64,000 nt of DNA from Cyanobacteria bacterium SIG26 (GCA_015152555.1 SUTS01000011.1:1-64000), one strand, 5' to 3'. Shown: positions 1 through 8,694, numbered from the stretch's first letter. Program-made: numbers and translations. Notes: a model not told the origin generated them from the letters alone.

Positions 1-956
1 TGTTGGCAGATTTGAACGGACGGAAGGAGCCGAACGTTTTTGGTCGAGATTTGGTTGAGTTTGAACTTAATCCGTTTGTCAAACCTGACCGAATAGTTCG
101 TCGTCAACGCACCCTTGATGATACGGTTGTGATTGATTTAAAACACTGTGATTATTCACGTGAGGGTTGGTCAGAAGACTGTTGTGAGGAAAATTGGAAC
201 GATGAGGCTTGTTGTAGTTTAGATAGATATAAAGAAACAGCTTCGTGTGATATATGTAAATCTGATGATCCTCCAATAGAGTGTTGTAATGAACCGGATT
301 ATTTTGCATCGAATAAAAGTTATTGTTGTAACAATAGTTCTGATTATATTGAATCTTGTTGTTTTAATTATACTAAGTATAAATATGGCGGGGCGTATTT
401 TGATCAGTGTTGTGGTGATACCCCATCATATTATGGCTGTGATCCTTGTAATCAGCCGAATCCACCGGATAGTTGCTGTAGTAACAGTGATTGGTTTGGC
501 CGTCATACAGATCAATGTTGTCCTTTAGATCCGTCTAATAGTTTATGTATATGTACATTTTTTCCAAAAATTACATTTTCTGATGATTATGCGTCCGGAG
601 ATTTTCATGACTATCAAATGAGAAGATATACTTTTACATATTCTACATACGGACTTTGTAGTACACAGTTAAAGTTGAAATATAGATGGAAAGTTGGGAG
701 TTATAACTCAACTGGCAGTTACCATGGCGATTATGTAATATATCCGGATTATCAGTATGCAAAGAAAGGTCATGGTCTTGCGGTTAGTTATACGAATGTT
801 AATAGTTGTAGTGGTGATATGGCAATAGTTGAAATTTGCGCTGATGGGTCAGAAAAATCTTTAGTAAATAAGACTAATTGTCCTGCAGGTTCTACATTTT
901 GGGCTTATTCTACACCTTCTTCGGGAGAAGGTTTGAGATCAAAATGTGATGAATAG
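1..956 (+). CDS. Cysteine-rich pseudopilin-like protein, C-terminal part (partial)
   Basis: The reading frame is open at the window edge, so the N-terminus is missing; the TTG at base 3 is probably internal. The first visible residues (DLNGRKEPNVFGRDLVEF) resemble the D-x-N-G-x-K-x-P-N-x-x-G-x-D stretch found near the end of the conserved part of many type IV pilin/type II secretion pseudopilin-like proteins, which suggests that a prepilin N-terminus lies upstream. After that comes an unusual region of about 130 residues with eight vicinal Cys-Cys pairs (near residues 60, 70, 94, 108, 119, 136, 158 and 172, counted from base 3) separated by short Asp/Asn/Tyr-rich spacers. A C-terminal part of about 130 residues with few cysteines follows. 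Such spacing suggests an extracellular disulfide-stabilised or metal-binding repeat. The pilin assignment is an inference from the short N-terminal match; the function is unknown. Confidence 0.6.
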   Translation, partial: LADLNGRKEPNVFGRDLVEFELNPFVKPDRIVRRQRTLDDTVVIDLKHCDYSREGWSEDCCEENWNDEACCSLDRYKETASCDICKSDDPPIECCNEPDYFASNKSYCCNNSSDYIESCCFNYTKYKYGGAYFDQCCGDTPSYYGCDPCNQPNPPDSCCSNSDWFGRHTDQCCPLDPSNSLCICTFFPKITFSDDYASGDFHDYQMRRYTFTYSTYGLCSTQLKLKYRWKVGSYNSTGSYHGDYVIYPDYQYAKKGHGLAVSYTNVNSCSGDMAIVEICADGSEKSLVNKTNCPAGSTFWAYSTPSSGEGLRSKCDE

Positions 957-970
957 TCTTTGAAAAAAGA

Positions 971-1003
971 GTGGCGGGGATTTTGAAAAATCCCCGCCAC
1001 TTT
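971..1003 (+). terminator. Strong hairpin terminator after the cysteine-rich gene
   Basis: A perfect 14-bp stem (971-984 with 987-1000) containing GGCGGGGA closes on a two-base gap and is followed by TTTA. It sits 15 bases after the stop codon. The T tract is short, but the GC-rich stem stands out in this AT-rich genome. Confidence 0.75.
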
Positions 1004-1094
1004 ACTAAATAAATTTTAATCTACCCTGATGTCTGATTTATAAATTTTTAATAGATATTACTATATAAATAAATCAGAAAGGGTAAGGTATATT

Positions 1095-1556
1095 ATGAAG
1101 AATAATTTTTGGTTTATAGTGGCTTGTGTTTTAGTATTTTTTGTCGGATATAACATGAACGATACGGCTTTATCTTTGTCAAAATATAAAGTTGCTGTTA
1201 TTGATGTTCCTGAGATTTTGTCTCATTCTTCTGAGATGCAAGCTTTAAAGCGTGAACAGGATAAAAGCTTAGAGGAATTAAATGTTTTGATTTCCAAGGC
1301 GCAGAACGAATTATTAAATGAAAAAGATCGAACCAAGATTTTACAAAAAGAAGCGCAATATAGAAAACAAATCGCAGCAAAAAAAGAAAGTATTGATAAA
1401 CAGTTTGGCGATAAAATCGCCAAAATAAATGACAATATTAGGATTGTTATTGACAAAGAAGCCAGAAAATCCAATTATAATCTGGTATTACCAACAGGAA
1501 TGGTTATAAGTGGCGGTGAAGATATTACAGATTCTGTCATAAAAAAGATGAAATAA
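1095..1556 (+). CDS. OmpH/Skp-like periplasmic protein
   Basis: This 153-residue protein starts with an N-terminal hydrophobic segment (residues 5-20) that would act as a signal peptide or anchor. A short strand (KVAVIDVPEIL) follows, then a long charged helical region (about residues 45-125) rich in Lys, Glu and Gln, and a short C-terminal strand segment (NYNLVLPTGMV). That order is the signature of the OmpH/Skp family, trimeric periplasmic chaperones whose coiled-coil arms hold unfolded outer-membrane proteins. In many Gram-negatives the gene lies next to lpxD; here it stands alone 4 kb upstream of lpxD. The start is ATG with GGTAAGG about 9 bases upstream. The family call is fairly safe, the exact client is not. 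Confidence 0.75.
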   Translation: MKNNFWFIVACVLVFFVGYNMNDTALSLSKYKVAVIDVPEILSHSSEMQALKREQDKSLEELNVLISKAQNELLNEKDRTKILQKEAQYRKQIAAKKESIDKQFGDKIAKINDNIRIVIDKEARKSNYNLVLPTGMVISGGEDITDSVIKKMK

Positions 1557-1557
1557 A

Positions 1558-2400
1558 TTATAACAATTGTGCAGCGTTGTAAGAGCTTCTGACAAGAGGT
1601 CCGATTTGGTGGTGTTTAATCCCAACTTCCGATGCTAAAGTTTTTAAAATTTCATATTCTTCCGGTTTGTAATATTTTGCAACCGGAAGGTGTTCTTTTG
1701 AAGGTTGGATATATTGTCCGATTGTTAAAATGTCACAACCTACGTTATGTAAATCAGTCATTGTTTGTCTGATTTGTTCGTATGTTTCACTCAGTCCAAT
1801 CATCAAGCCGGATTTTGTTATAATATCGCTGTTTTCTTTAATGTATTTTAAAACAGCTAAAGAATCATCATAATTACCCTGAGGACGAGCTGTTTTAAAG
1901 ATTTCTTTTGTTGCTTCGATATTATGATTAAACACATCAGGATGAGCATCCAGAATTATATCAAGCGAATCTTTTTTGTTGCGAAAATCCGGTGTAAGGA
2001 TTTCAATTTTAGTATCAGGACAGATTTCGCGGATTTCTTTTATGCATTGAGCGAAGTGTTCTGCACCGCCATCGGGTAAATCATCTCTTGTAACGGATGT
2101 GATTACTGCATATTTTAGACCTAAATCCTTGACAGCTTTAGCTATGTTTTTTGGCTCATTTGGATCTAAAGGTTCAGGTTTTGCGCAAGTTATATTACAG
2201 TATCTGCAGTTTCTTGTGCAATTATTTCCCATAATTAGAAATGTGGCCGTGTTTTTTGCATAGCATTCACCTTTGTTTGGACATCTTGCGTTTTCACAAA
2301 CGGTGTTAAGACAGTTTGCTTTAAGGATTTTTCTCACTGTTCTGGTTTTTTCGGTGTCTATAATCGGTCGTTTTAAATATTCCGGTAATCTTTCGCGCAT
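1558..2400 (-). CDS. lipA: Lipoyl synthase
   Basis: LipA is a radical-SAM enzyme that inserts two sulfur atoms into the octanoyl group carried on lipoyl domains or GcvH. Both iron-sulfur clusters can be read in the sequence: the auxiliary-cluster motif C35-x4-C40-x5-C46 and the radical-SAM motif C61-x3-C65-x2-C68. The C-terminal RSSY motif, whose serine ligates the auxiliary cluster, is at residues 272-275. At 280 residues it is of normal length. The gene ends one base after the stop of the convergent OmpH-like gene, and no lipB, lplA or GcvH gene lies nearby. The start ATG is preceded by GAGAGAAAAA. Confidence 0.95.
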   Translation of the reverse strand: MRERLPEYLKRPIIDTEKTRTVRKILKANCLNTVCENARCPNKGECYAKNTATFLIMGNNCTRNCRYCNITCAKPEPLDPNEPKNIAKAVKDLGLKYAVITSVTRDDLPDGGAEHFAQCIKEIREICPDTKIEILTPDFRNKKDSLDIILDAHPDVFNHNIEATKEIFKTARPQGNYDDSLAVLKYIKENSDIITKSGLMIGLSETYEQIRQTMTDLHNVGCDILTIGQYIQPSKEHLPVAKYYKPEEYEILKTLASEVGIKHHQIGPLVRSSYNAAQLL

Positions 2401-2513
2401 TTTTTCTCTCGTTTTTTACTTTATATTATTATATAACAAATTTTTTCATGTTTGCTTTTTATTAAATTACGTTATATAAATATATTATAAGATAAATAAT
2501 AGGAGAATATTCA

Positions 2514-2864
2514 ATGAGAAAAATAGTTTTATTATTAGCGATGATTTCATTTTCAATAGTAGCAACATCCGCGGCTGAACCGTTATTGTTAGAACCGTTA
2601 AGTCCTGCAGAATTATCAACACTTCCTGCGTCTGTACAAAGTACAACAGTAACTACACCGGATGGTGAAGTACAAGTTTCTGTACCTACTCAAAGTGGTA
2701 CTTCAGCTACTTATGATTCAAATATGGTGCCTCAAAATGCTGCGGCAGAAGGTAAACCGGTTCCTCAAAAACGTCAACCAAGAGTTAGAATTCAAACAAA
2801 ACAAAGAAGCCAAGGTAATTCATATTGGAATGCTGGCGGCAAAGGTACAAAATCATTCTTTTAA
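2514..2864 (+). CDS. Small secreted protein of unknown function
   Basis: This is a 116-residue protein. It has a clear signal peptide (MRK, then a hydrophobic core, with likely cleavage after TSAA around residue 21). The mature part is low in complexity: a Pro/Leu/Glu-rich start, a Ser/Thr/Gln-rich middle, and a basic C-terminal stretch with several Arg, Lys and Gln residues ending in GGKGTKSFF. No cysteine and no recognisable domain are present. ATG is preceded by AGGAGAATATTCA. It is a single-gene unit followed by a terminator. I do not recognise the family; it is probably an envelope or exported protein. Confidence 0.65.
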   Translation: MRKIVLLLAMISFSIVATSAAEPLLLEPLSPAELSTLPASVQSTTVTTPDGEVQVSVPTQSGTSATYDSNMVPQNAAAEGKPVPQKRQPRVRIQTKQRSQGNSYWNAGGKGTKSFF

Positions 2865-2888
2865 TTAGAATAAATCGTTTTTTAAAAG

Positions 2889-2917
2889 CAGATACAATTT
2901 ATGTATCTGTTTTTTTT
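2889..2917 (+). terminator. Intrinsic terminator
   Basis: Stem CAGATAC (2889-2895) pairs with GTATCTG (2903-2909), followed by eight T. It ends the small secreted-protein gene before asd. Confidence 0.8.
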
Positions 2918-3005
2918 GTAAAAAGTTATTAAAATTTTGTATATTTTGCAGCGAGTCTATTATTATTGTTGTATTATTAATCTTACGCTAGGGAGGATAA
3001 ATAGC

Positions 3006-4028
3006 ATGTCAAAACAAAAAGCAAATATCGCCATTTTAGGTGCAACCGGAGTTGTAGGTCGCGAAATTATTAAAATAGTTGACGAATTAAATGTAGAGTT
3101 TAATTCCATAAAGTTTTTATCAAGTGCCAAAAGTGCAGGTACAAAAATTGAATTTCAAGGTAAAGAATATACGGTAGAAGAAGCTACTCCTGAAAGTTTT
3201 GACGGTGTTAATATTGTTTTGGCTTCAGCAGGTGGATCAACTTCTCAAAAATTCGCTCCTGAAATTGTAAAAAGAGGCGGAGTATTAATTGATAATTCAT
3301 CAGCGTTTAGAATGGACGATGATGTACCATTGGTTATCGCTTATGTAAATGATGAAGATTTGAGAAAACATAAAGGTATAATTGCAAACCCTAATTGTTC
3401 AACATCACAGTTGATGTTGGTTTTAAAGCCGTTACATGAAAAATTTAATATCAAAAGACTTTTGGTTTCAACTTATCAGGCTGTTTCAGGTGCTGGTTTG
3501 AAAGCAATAAATGAGTTGACTGAAAACACAAAAGCTACTTTAGCAGGAGAAGATTATGTGAATGATGCGTTTAAAAAACCGATTTCATTCAATGTTATTC
3601 CGCAAATCGATGTATTCTGCGAAAATGCTTATACAAAAGAAGAAATGAAAGTCGTTAAAGAAACTAAAAAAATCTTGCATCTTCCTCAAGATTTGCCGAT
3701 TTCTTGTACCGCAGCCAGAGTTCCTGTATATAATGGGCATTCTGAAGCTGTTGATATCGAGTTTGAAAAGCCTGTTACCCCAGAAGAAGTTAGAGAGATT
3801 ATGAAAAACTCTTTCGGTGTAGAAGTTATTGATAATCCTGAAAACTTTGAATATCCAACAACTCGTGATGCATCAGGTGTTGACCCTGTGTTTGTTGGCA
3901 GAATTAGAAAGAATTTGGCGTTTGATAATGGTATTTCATTGTGGTGTGTTGCTGATAATATCAGAATTGGTGCCGCACTAAATACTGTAAGAATTTGTAA
4001 AAAAGTTATTGAAATGGAGTTGTACTAA
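3006..4028 (+). CDS. asd: Aspartate-semialdehyde dehydrogenase
   Basis: Asd reduces aspartyl phosphate to aspartate semialdehyde with NADPH, the branch point to diaminopimelate/lysine and to methionine/threonine. The N-terminal Rossmann motif GATGVVG, the active-site cysteine in NPNCSTSQ (about residue 127) and the ARVPVYNGHSEAV segment are all present. The length of about 340 residues is usual. I chose the ATG at 3006 because GGGAGGA lies 9 bases upstream; an in-frame TTG at 2937 would add 23 non-conserved residues. Other genes of the same pathway (dapA, dapF, dapB) are scattered through this window. Confidence 0.96.
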   Translation: MSKQKANIAILGATGVVGREIIKIVDELNVEFNSIKFLSSAKSAGTKIEFQGKEYTVEEATPESFDGVNIVLASAGGSTSQKFAPEIVKRGGVLIDNSSAFRMDDDVPLVIAYVNDEDLRKHKGIIANPNCSTSQLMLVLKPLHEKFNIKRLLVSTYQAVSGAGLKAINELTENTKATLAGEDYVNDAFKKPISFNVIPQIDVFCENAYTKEEMKVVKETKKILHLPQDLPISCTAARVPVYNGHSEAVDIEFEKPVTPEEVREIMKNSFGVEVIDNPENFEYPTTRDASGVDPVFVGRIRKNLAFDNGISLWCVADNIRIGAALNTVRICKKVIEMELY

Positions 4029-4062
4029 TTGGTACAATTCCGTTTTTAAAGGATAGTCGAAT

Positions 4063-4296
4063 ATGAATGTAAATAAATTAACATTAACCTCAATAATTGG
4101 TGGTAAGTATAAAGTTATAATAGATAACCCTAATTCAGATATTGCGTCAACTTTGATAAAAGAGCGCTTGAGTGTGCGTAATGGGCTTTATAATGATGTC
4201 CCCAAAATTGTGAAAAAATTGCCGAGTCATTTGAAAGGGCTTGTAAATCCTGAATATAGGGTTAGCCATGTTAAAAAAATTGATATGAATGCTTAA
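4063..4296 (+). CDS. Small protein of unknown function (77 aa)
   Basis: The protein is 77 residues long, basic, with no signal peptide or membrane segment. It starts at ATG with AAAGGATAG about 10 bases upstream and lies 34 bases after asd, so it may be cotranscribed. The predicted content is a beta-rich N-terminus (LTLTSIIGGKYKVIID), then a Lys-rich stretch. I do not recognise the family. It heads a series of three small genes (4063-4940) that share direction and close spacing. Confidence 0.5.
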   Translation: MNVNKLTLTSIIGGKYKVIIDNPNSDIASTLIKERLSVRNGLYNDVPKIVKKLPSHLKGLVNPEYRVSHVKKIDMNA

Positions 4297-4372
4297 TGTT
4301 TTTTAATAAATGTCTTATTTTAAGCAATTATTTTTTTTAGCTAACTTTACATATACATCAAAGGAGTTAGTT

Positions 4373-4564
4373 ATGAATATTTCAGAATTGTTAGTAGGTA
4401 ATATCCAAGATGAAGAATTTGATGTTGATTGTGAAGCTTCGTCATTGTCAGGAGTGTGTACGGTTGCTGAATTTTTAGAAAAATATCAAAGCAAATGTAC
4501 TTCTTTTGATGAAGAAGCGTTTAAAAAACAACTTGATTATCTTGATAAAGTTTTAAAAGTTTAA
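4373..4564 (+). CDS. Small acidic protein of unknown function (63 aa)
   Basis: The frame is open from 4310, but the ATG at 4373 has AAGGAG 7 bases upstream and starts a clean protein MNISELL..., so this start is preferred. The 63-residue product is strongly acidic, with three cysteines and a helical C-terminus (FLEKYQSK...QLDYLDKVLKV). There is no recognisable domain. It may be cotranscribed with its neighbours. Confidence 0.5.
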   Translation: MNISELLVGNIQDEEFDVDCEASSLSGVCTVAEFLEKYQSKCTSFDEEAFKKQLDYLDKVLKV

Positions 4565-4586
4565 TTAGTGAAAAGGATTATTGTAA

Positions 4587-4940
4587 ATGCTAATTAAAAA
4601 TTTAAGAATAACAGGAAAATCTCATCTTTCTGATAAAGTCTTAGGAAATTCAGAAGCTGTGAGTCGTATGATAAAACAAGCTATTGGTGTTGAGGATTCT
4701 TCTCAGTTGCCAAAATTTCCTAAACATGAACTTCGCCACAATAATGATAAGGTAGCTTATAAGCATTTGCAATCTGATAAATTTGATAAAAATGTTAAGG
4801 ATGATTTTATTGAAGAGATTGTCGCAAAATCATCTAACGAAAATGAATATTTTATACCTAAAAATGATTCATCTTCCCTAATAGTTGATGTTAAACAAGC
4901 AGTAGATGATGATTTTAAAAGAATTGAGGATTTATTATAG
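4587..4940 (+). CDS. Small protein of unknown function (117 aa)
   Basis: This is a 117-residue soluble protein. The first half is basic and helical, the second half is acidic and Ser/Asn/Asp-rich, ending in a short helix (FKRIEDLL). It starts at ATG 22 bases after the previous gene, with AAAGGATTATT upstream. No cysteine, signal peptide or known motif is present. The gene is followed by a terminator, so it closes the run of three small genes. Confidence 0.5.
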   Translation: MLIKNLRITGKSHLSDKVLGNSEAVSRMIKQAIGVEDSSQLPKFPKHELRHNNDKVAYKHLQSDKFDKNVKDDFIEEIVAKSSNENEYFIPKNDSSSLIVDVKQAVDDDFKRIEDLL

Positions 4941-4970
4941 TAAGTTAAGCAAGATATAATTTTATACAAA

Positions 4971-5007
4971 AGTCTTTATTACTTTTTGTTAATAAAGGCT
5001 TTTTTTT
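4971..5007 (+). terminator. Intrinsic terminator closing the small-gene run
   Basis: AGTCTTTATTA (4971-4981) pairs with TAATAAAGGCT (4990-5000, one G-T pair) and is followed by seven T. A TATAAT box for the next operon starts only 14 bases further on. Confidence 0.75.
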
Positions 5008-5048
5008 ACTCTGTTTATTGTATAATGAGGGTGTTGAAGGGTATATTT

Positions 5049-5519
5049 ATGGGACAAATTTTAAGAAGAGACAATGTAGCAAATTTTGTTCATAATCTGC
5101 AGAAAAGTGGAAAAACGGTTGTTGCGACAAATGGATGTTTCGATATTCTTCATGTTGGTCATGTTAGATATTTGCAGAAAACAAAATCGTTTGCGGATTA
5201 TAGCATTGTTTTATTGAATTCTGATAAATCTGTTAAATCTATTAAGGGGCCTACTCGTCCGATAAACAATGAACAAGATAGAGCAGAAATTTTGTGTGCA
5301 TTATCTTGTGTGGATTATGTGGTTATGTTTGATGAGGATAGTCCTAGAAATTTATTAGATGAAATTAAGCCTAATGTGTATACTAAAGGCGCTGATTATA
5401 CTATGGAGACATTGCCTGAGGCTGATATTATGATAAAAAATAATACAAAAGTTGAGTTTATAACGTTTGTAGAAGGTAAATCGACAACTTCAACAATAGA
5501 AAAAATGAAAGATAATTAG
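5049..5519 (+). CDS. rfaE2: Heptose 1-phosphate adenylyltransferase domain (RfaE2/HldE-C)
   Basis: This single-domain nucleotidyltransferase (156 residues) carries the HxGH-type motif in [14 protein letters not shown] and the C-terminal STST segment. It corresponds to the C-terminal domain of HldE, which makes ADP-glycero-manno-heptose from heptose 1-phosphate for lipopolysaccharide core. The kinase half is absent here, so the pathway must use a separate kinase. The start at 5049 is preferred because GAAGGG lies 7 bases upstream; the frame is open back to 4986. A TATAAT at 5021-5026 probably drives this gene and the following lpxD-lpxC-fabZ. A related cytidylyltransferase activity cannot be excluded, but the lipid A context supports heptose. 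Confidence 0.85.
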   Translation: MGQILRRDNVANFVHNLQKSGKTVVATNGCFDILHVGHVRYLQKTKSFADYSIVLLNSDKSVKSIKGPTRPINNEQDRAEILCALSCVDYVVMFDEDSPRNLLDEIKPNVYTKGADYTMETLPEADIMIKNNTKVEFITFVEGKSTTSTIEKMKDN

Positions 5520-5538
5520 TTATATAGGAGAGTGTGAA

Positions 5539-6639
5539 ATGAGATCTTTTACAGTAGATGAGATTACACAAATTGTAGGTGGTATGCTAACGAAGGCTCA
5601 GAGCCCAGAAATTACAAATATTGCGCCACCATTATTGGCAGATGAAAATACTTTGGCGCTAGCTTTGGGTGAAGAAGAAATTGCTAATCTTGCTAATTCA
5701 AAAGCAAAAGCAGCTTTGGTTCCATTAGGTGTTCAAATTGACGGTTATACTACAATTGAGGTTGAACGTCCAAGACTTGCAATGATGAAGTTAATCAATT
5801 TATTCTACGTTCCTCCTGTAGTTAATAAAGATATTCATCCAACAGCCGTTGTAGATCCTAGTGCAAAATTAGGTCAAAATGTATGTATTGGGCCAAATGT
5901 TGTTGTTTCTCCAAATGCAGTAATTGGTGATAATACAAAGATTTTAGCTAATTCTTATGTAGGTAGTGGTGTTAAAATCGGAAACAATTGCTTTTTCCAT
6001 CCGAATGTAAATATTGGTGATAGAGTTCAAATCGGTAATGATGTAATTTTACATCATGGTGTTTCTTTAGGTGCTGATGGCTTTAGTTTTGTAACAGAAA
6101 ACCCTAACAATATTGAGACCGCAAGAAAAGATGGTGAAATTAAAGAAGGTGATGTTGAACAAGTTATCTTTAAAATACCTTCAATTGGTTCTGTTATTAT
6201 CGGTAATAATGTAGAAATCGGTGCTAATACTGCGATTGACAGAGGTACAATCGAAAATACCGTAATTGGTGATAACACTAAAATTGATGATTTAGTTATG
6301 ATTGGGCATAATTGTCGTGTTGGAAAAGGCTGTTTAATAGTTTCACAAGTTGGGATTGCCGGTAGTTGCGTAATTGGCGATAGGGTTGTTATTGCAGGAC
6401 AAGCAGGCCTTGCTGATCACCTTGAAATTGGTGCGGACTCAATTATAGCGGCAAAGGCTGGAGTGTCTAAATCTTTCCCTGCAAAATCAATCGTTGTAGG
6501 TTCTCCTGCAGTTCCAAGAAAAGATTTCATTAAACAATTAAAAACAATGAAAGATGCTCAAGAAATTGTTGCTAAATTTAAAAAGTTTGAGCCAATGTTA
6601 AAGTCTTTTGAGGAAACTCAACAAGAAGCAGAGGTTTAA
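5539..6639 (+). CDS. lpxD: UDP-3-O-acylglucosamine N-acyltransferase
   Basis: LpxD adds the second hydroxyacyl chain in lipid A synthesis. The 366-residue protein has an N-terminal uridine-binding domain (about residues 1-100), then a left-handed beta-helix of hexapeptide repeats (IGxNxxI type, about 100-325), and a helical C-terminus. The catalytic histidine sits in the segment MIGHNCRVG. It follows rfaE2 by 19 bases, with TAGGAGAG before the ATG, and lpxC starts 6 bases after its stop, so the operon is tight. The length is typical. Confidence 0.95.
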   Translation: MRSFTVDEITQIVGGMLTKAQSPEITNIAPPLLADENTLALALGEEEIANLANSKAKAALVPLGVQIDGYTTIEVERPRLAMMKLINLFYVPPVVNKDIHPTAVVDPSAKLGQNVCIGPNVVVSPNAVIGDNTKILANSYVGSGVKIGNNCFFHPNVNIGDRVQIGNDVILHHGVSLGADGFSFVTENPNNIETARKDGEIKEGDVEQVIFKIPSIGSVIIGNNVEIGANTAIDRGTIENTVIGDNTKIDDLVMIGHNCRVGKGCLIVSQVGIAGSCVIGDRVVIAGQAGLADHLEIGADSIIAAKAGVSKSFPAKSIVVGSPAVPRKDFIKQLKTMKDAQEIVAKFKKFEPMLKSFEETQQEAEV

Positions 6640-6645
6640 TAATCA

Positions 6646-7464
6646 ATGGTAACTCTAAAAAAAGAAATAAAAATTGTCGGTAACGGTTTGATGAAAAATA
6701 AACCGTGTGAAGTGACTTTGTTTCCTTCAAAATCCAGAAAAATTAGATATTTTGTTAAAGACAAAGATTCTTTTGTTGCCGATGTAGATAATGTTGTTTC
6801 AACTGACCATTGTGTTGTTTTGGGTTCTAAAAAAACTCGTGCAATGTTGACAGAGCATATTTCTGCTGCATTAGCTTTTTGCCATATTGATTCTGTTGAT
6901 ATTTGTATGTCAGAAGAAGAAGTTCCAATTTTAGATGGTAGTGCGGCAGGCTGGGTTAAGGCAATCAAGGACGTTGGAACAGATAAGCCGTTTTTCTCAA
7001 AAGAAAAATATTATACAGTTTCAGAACCTGTATATTATATAAATGGAAAGACGAGTTTGGTTATTTTGCCGAGTGATGAATTATTTATTTCATATGCCGT
7101 AAATTACGATCATGCGGAGTTGAGACGTAGATTTGTTAATTATAATCCTAAAAACAAGCAGGAAATTATTGAAGCTCGAACCTTTGGCTTTTATAAAGAT
7201 TTGAAAAAATATCAAATGCTAGGCTTTGCGCAAGGTGTAACTCAAGAAAATACTGTTGGTTTTATGGAAGACGGTTCATATTCTGTAGATTTGCGTTCTG
7301 AAAATGAACCCATTAAGCATAAAATACTTGATTTGATTGGAGACTTATATTTAACAGGTGTGAATCCGTTAAATTTAAAATGTCAAATTTTGGCAAAAGA
7401 AGCAGGACATGCTGTTCATGTCAAAACTGCAAAAATGCTGAAAAATAAATTGATAGAAATATAA
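6646..7464 (+). CDS. lpxC: UDP-3-O-acyl-N-acetylglucosamine deacetylase
   Basis: LpxC is the zinc-dependent committed step of lipid A synthesis. The zinc ligands can be read: H71 in LTEHISAAL, H225 and D229 in KHKILDLIGD, and the catalytic histidine near 255-258 in GHAVHVK. The protein is 272 residues, slightly shorter than the usual 300. It begins 6 bases after lpxD, and fabZ follows by 10 bases. In many bacteria LpxC is degraded by FtsH through a C-terminal tail; here the C-terminus is the plain LKNKLIEI. Confidence 0.95.
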   Translation: MVTLKKEIKIVGNGLMKNKPCEVTLFPSKSRKIRYFVKDKDSFVADVDNVVSTDHCVVLGSKKTRAMLTEHISAALAFCHIDSVDICMSEEEVPILDGSAAGWVKAIKDVGTDKPFFSKEKYYTVSEPVYYINGKTSLVILPSDELFISYAVNYDHAELRRRFVNYNPKNKQEIIEARTFGFYKDLKKYQMLGFAQGVTQENTVGFMEDGSYSVDLRSENEPIKHKILDLIGDLYLTGVNPLNLKCQILAKEAGHAVHVKTAKMLKNKLIEI

Positions 7465-7474
7465 GGAGATAAAA

Positions 7475-7924
7475 ATGTCAGAAGAAACAAAAGAAATTTT
7501 AAGTTTTGACTCAATACAAATAATGGAAATGCTTCCTCACAGATATCCATTTTTGTTAGTTGATAGAATTACAGAATGTGTTTCGGGTGAGTATTCAAAA
7601 GGTTATAAAAATTTGACAATGAATGAAGAATTTTTCCAAGGTCATTTTCCAGGCAATCCAATAATGCCGGGAGTTTTACAGTTGGAGGCAATGGCTCAGT
7701 GCGCAGCTCCAATTCTATTAACTATGGATCAGTTTGAAAACAAATTGGCTTTGTATGCTGGTGTTGAAAATGCAAGATTTAAAAATATTGTAAGACCAGG
7801 TGATAGATTTGATATGGAGATTGAATTGACCAAATTAAAAGGACCTGTTTGTAAAGCTCATGGTGTGGGTAAAGTCGATGGTAAAGTTTGTGTCGAAGCA
7901 GATATGACTTTTGCAATCAGATAA
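7475..7924 (+). CDS. fabZ: 3-hydroxyacyl-ACP dehydratase
   Basis: FabZ dehydrates 3-hydroxyacyl-ACP in fatty acid elongation and competes with LpxA/LpxD for the same acyl-ACP pool. It has the hot-dog fold motifs PHRYPFLLVDR and GHFPGNPIMPGVLQLEAMAQ, with catalytic H57 and E71. At 149 residues it is of normal length. ATG is preceded by AAGGAGAT. It is the last gene of the lipid A operon here; lpxA, which commonly follows fabZ, is not present. Confidence 0.95.
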   Translation: MSEETKEILSFDSIQIMEMLPHRYPFLLVDRITECVSGEYSKGYKNLTMNEEFFQGHFPGNPIMPGVLQLEAMAQCAAPILLTMDQFENKLALYAGVENARFKNIVRPGDRFDMEIELTKLKGPVCKAHGVGKVDGKVCVEADMTFAIR

Positions 7925-7950
7925 GATTTTGATTTTATCGCAAAAAAAAA

Positions 7951-7976
7951 GAGGAATAAACTATTCCTCTTTTTTG
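7951..7976. terminator. Bidirectional terminator between fabZ and the convergent gene
   Basis: GAGGAATA (7951-7958) pairs with TATTCCTC (7962-7969). There is a T run after it and an A run before it, so it works for fabZ on plus and for the unknown gene on minus. Confidence 0.8.
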
Positions 7977-7992
7977 TCTTATTTTATGCTAA

Positions 7993-8541
7993 TTAAAAAT
8001 CATCATCTTCATTAAATTTAATAGCTAAATTAACGTAAGTCATTGCCGCCTGAAGTTTAGCATCTTTTTCATCCATACCAATAGTTTCGTAATCATCGGC
8101 GAATTCTAATACATCTTCATATAATTCCGGTCTTAATTTTACAAGATCTGTTTTGCCTTCTGCAATTTTTTCTATATCTTGTTCAGGCCTTTCGATTTCT
8201 TTATTAATAATTTTATTTAGATTATCTCTGATTTTATCAACAATATCAAAAGTTCCGGATGTTGAAACGTCATTTATTGTTAATCTGCTGTTTTTACCTT
8301 GTGATTTAATAAATGTGTCACTATATTTATCTAAGAATAAAACCTTAATACCATCTTTTTTTCTGTTATTTGGTAAAATATATACGTCAATATTAGCTTC
8401 TTTTGCTTTTTGGTATTCGTCTGAATAAGTCATTGCATCGTAAATTCGGTCGCTAAAATTAATTTGTTTTTGGTTCATTTTAGATTTTTGGATGTGAGTG
8501 CTTGTAAATGCCGGTGATGAAAAATTGTTATTAATTTTCAT
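7993..8541 (-). CDS. Unknown soluble protein (182 aa)
   Basis: This is an acidic, helical protein with no signal peptide and no cysteine. The N-terminus (MKINNNFSSPAFTSTH) is a short disordered lead with an NN...PAFT pattern, then comes a charged core and a C-terminal acidic helix ending in NEDDDF. ATG is preceded by AAGGAG at good spacing. It is a stand-alone transcription unit with its own long upstream region. I do not recognise the family. Confidence 0.6.
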   Translation of the reverse strand: MKINNNFSSPAFTSTHIQKSKMNQKQINFSDRIYDAMTYSDEYQKAKEANIDVYILPNNRKKDGIKVLFLDKYSDTFIKSQGKNSRLTINDVSTSGTFDIVDKIRDNLNKIINKEIERPEQDIEKIAEGKTDLVKLRPELYEDVLEFADDYETIGMDEKDAKLQAAMTYVNLAIKFNEDDDF

Positions 8542-8694
8542 AGTTTCTCCTTGAGTCTAATATAACATTACGTAGTATCTTCTAAAACGTAAATATAACA
8601 AATTTTGCTAATATTTGTTAATTTGTTAAGTATTGTAACAATAAATATCAATATTGAAATATCTACTTGAGTATATACTTTATATATATGTAAA

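Noticed and set aside
2937..3005. 23-residue N-terminal extension of Asd from TTG at 2937
   Set aside because: It crosses the ribosome site and the residues do not fit the Asd N-terminus.
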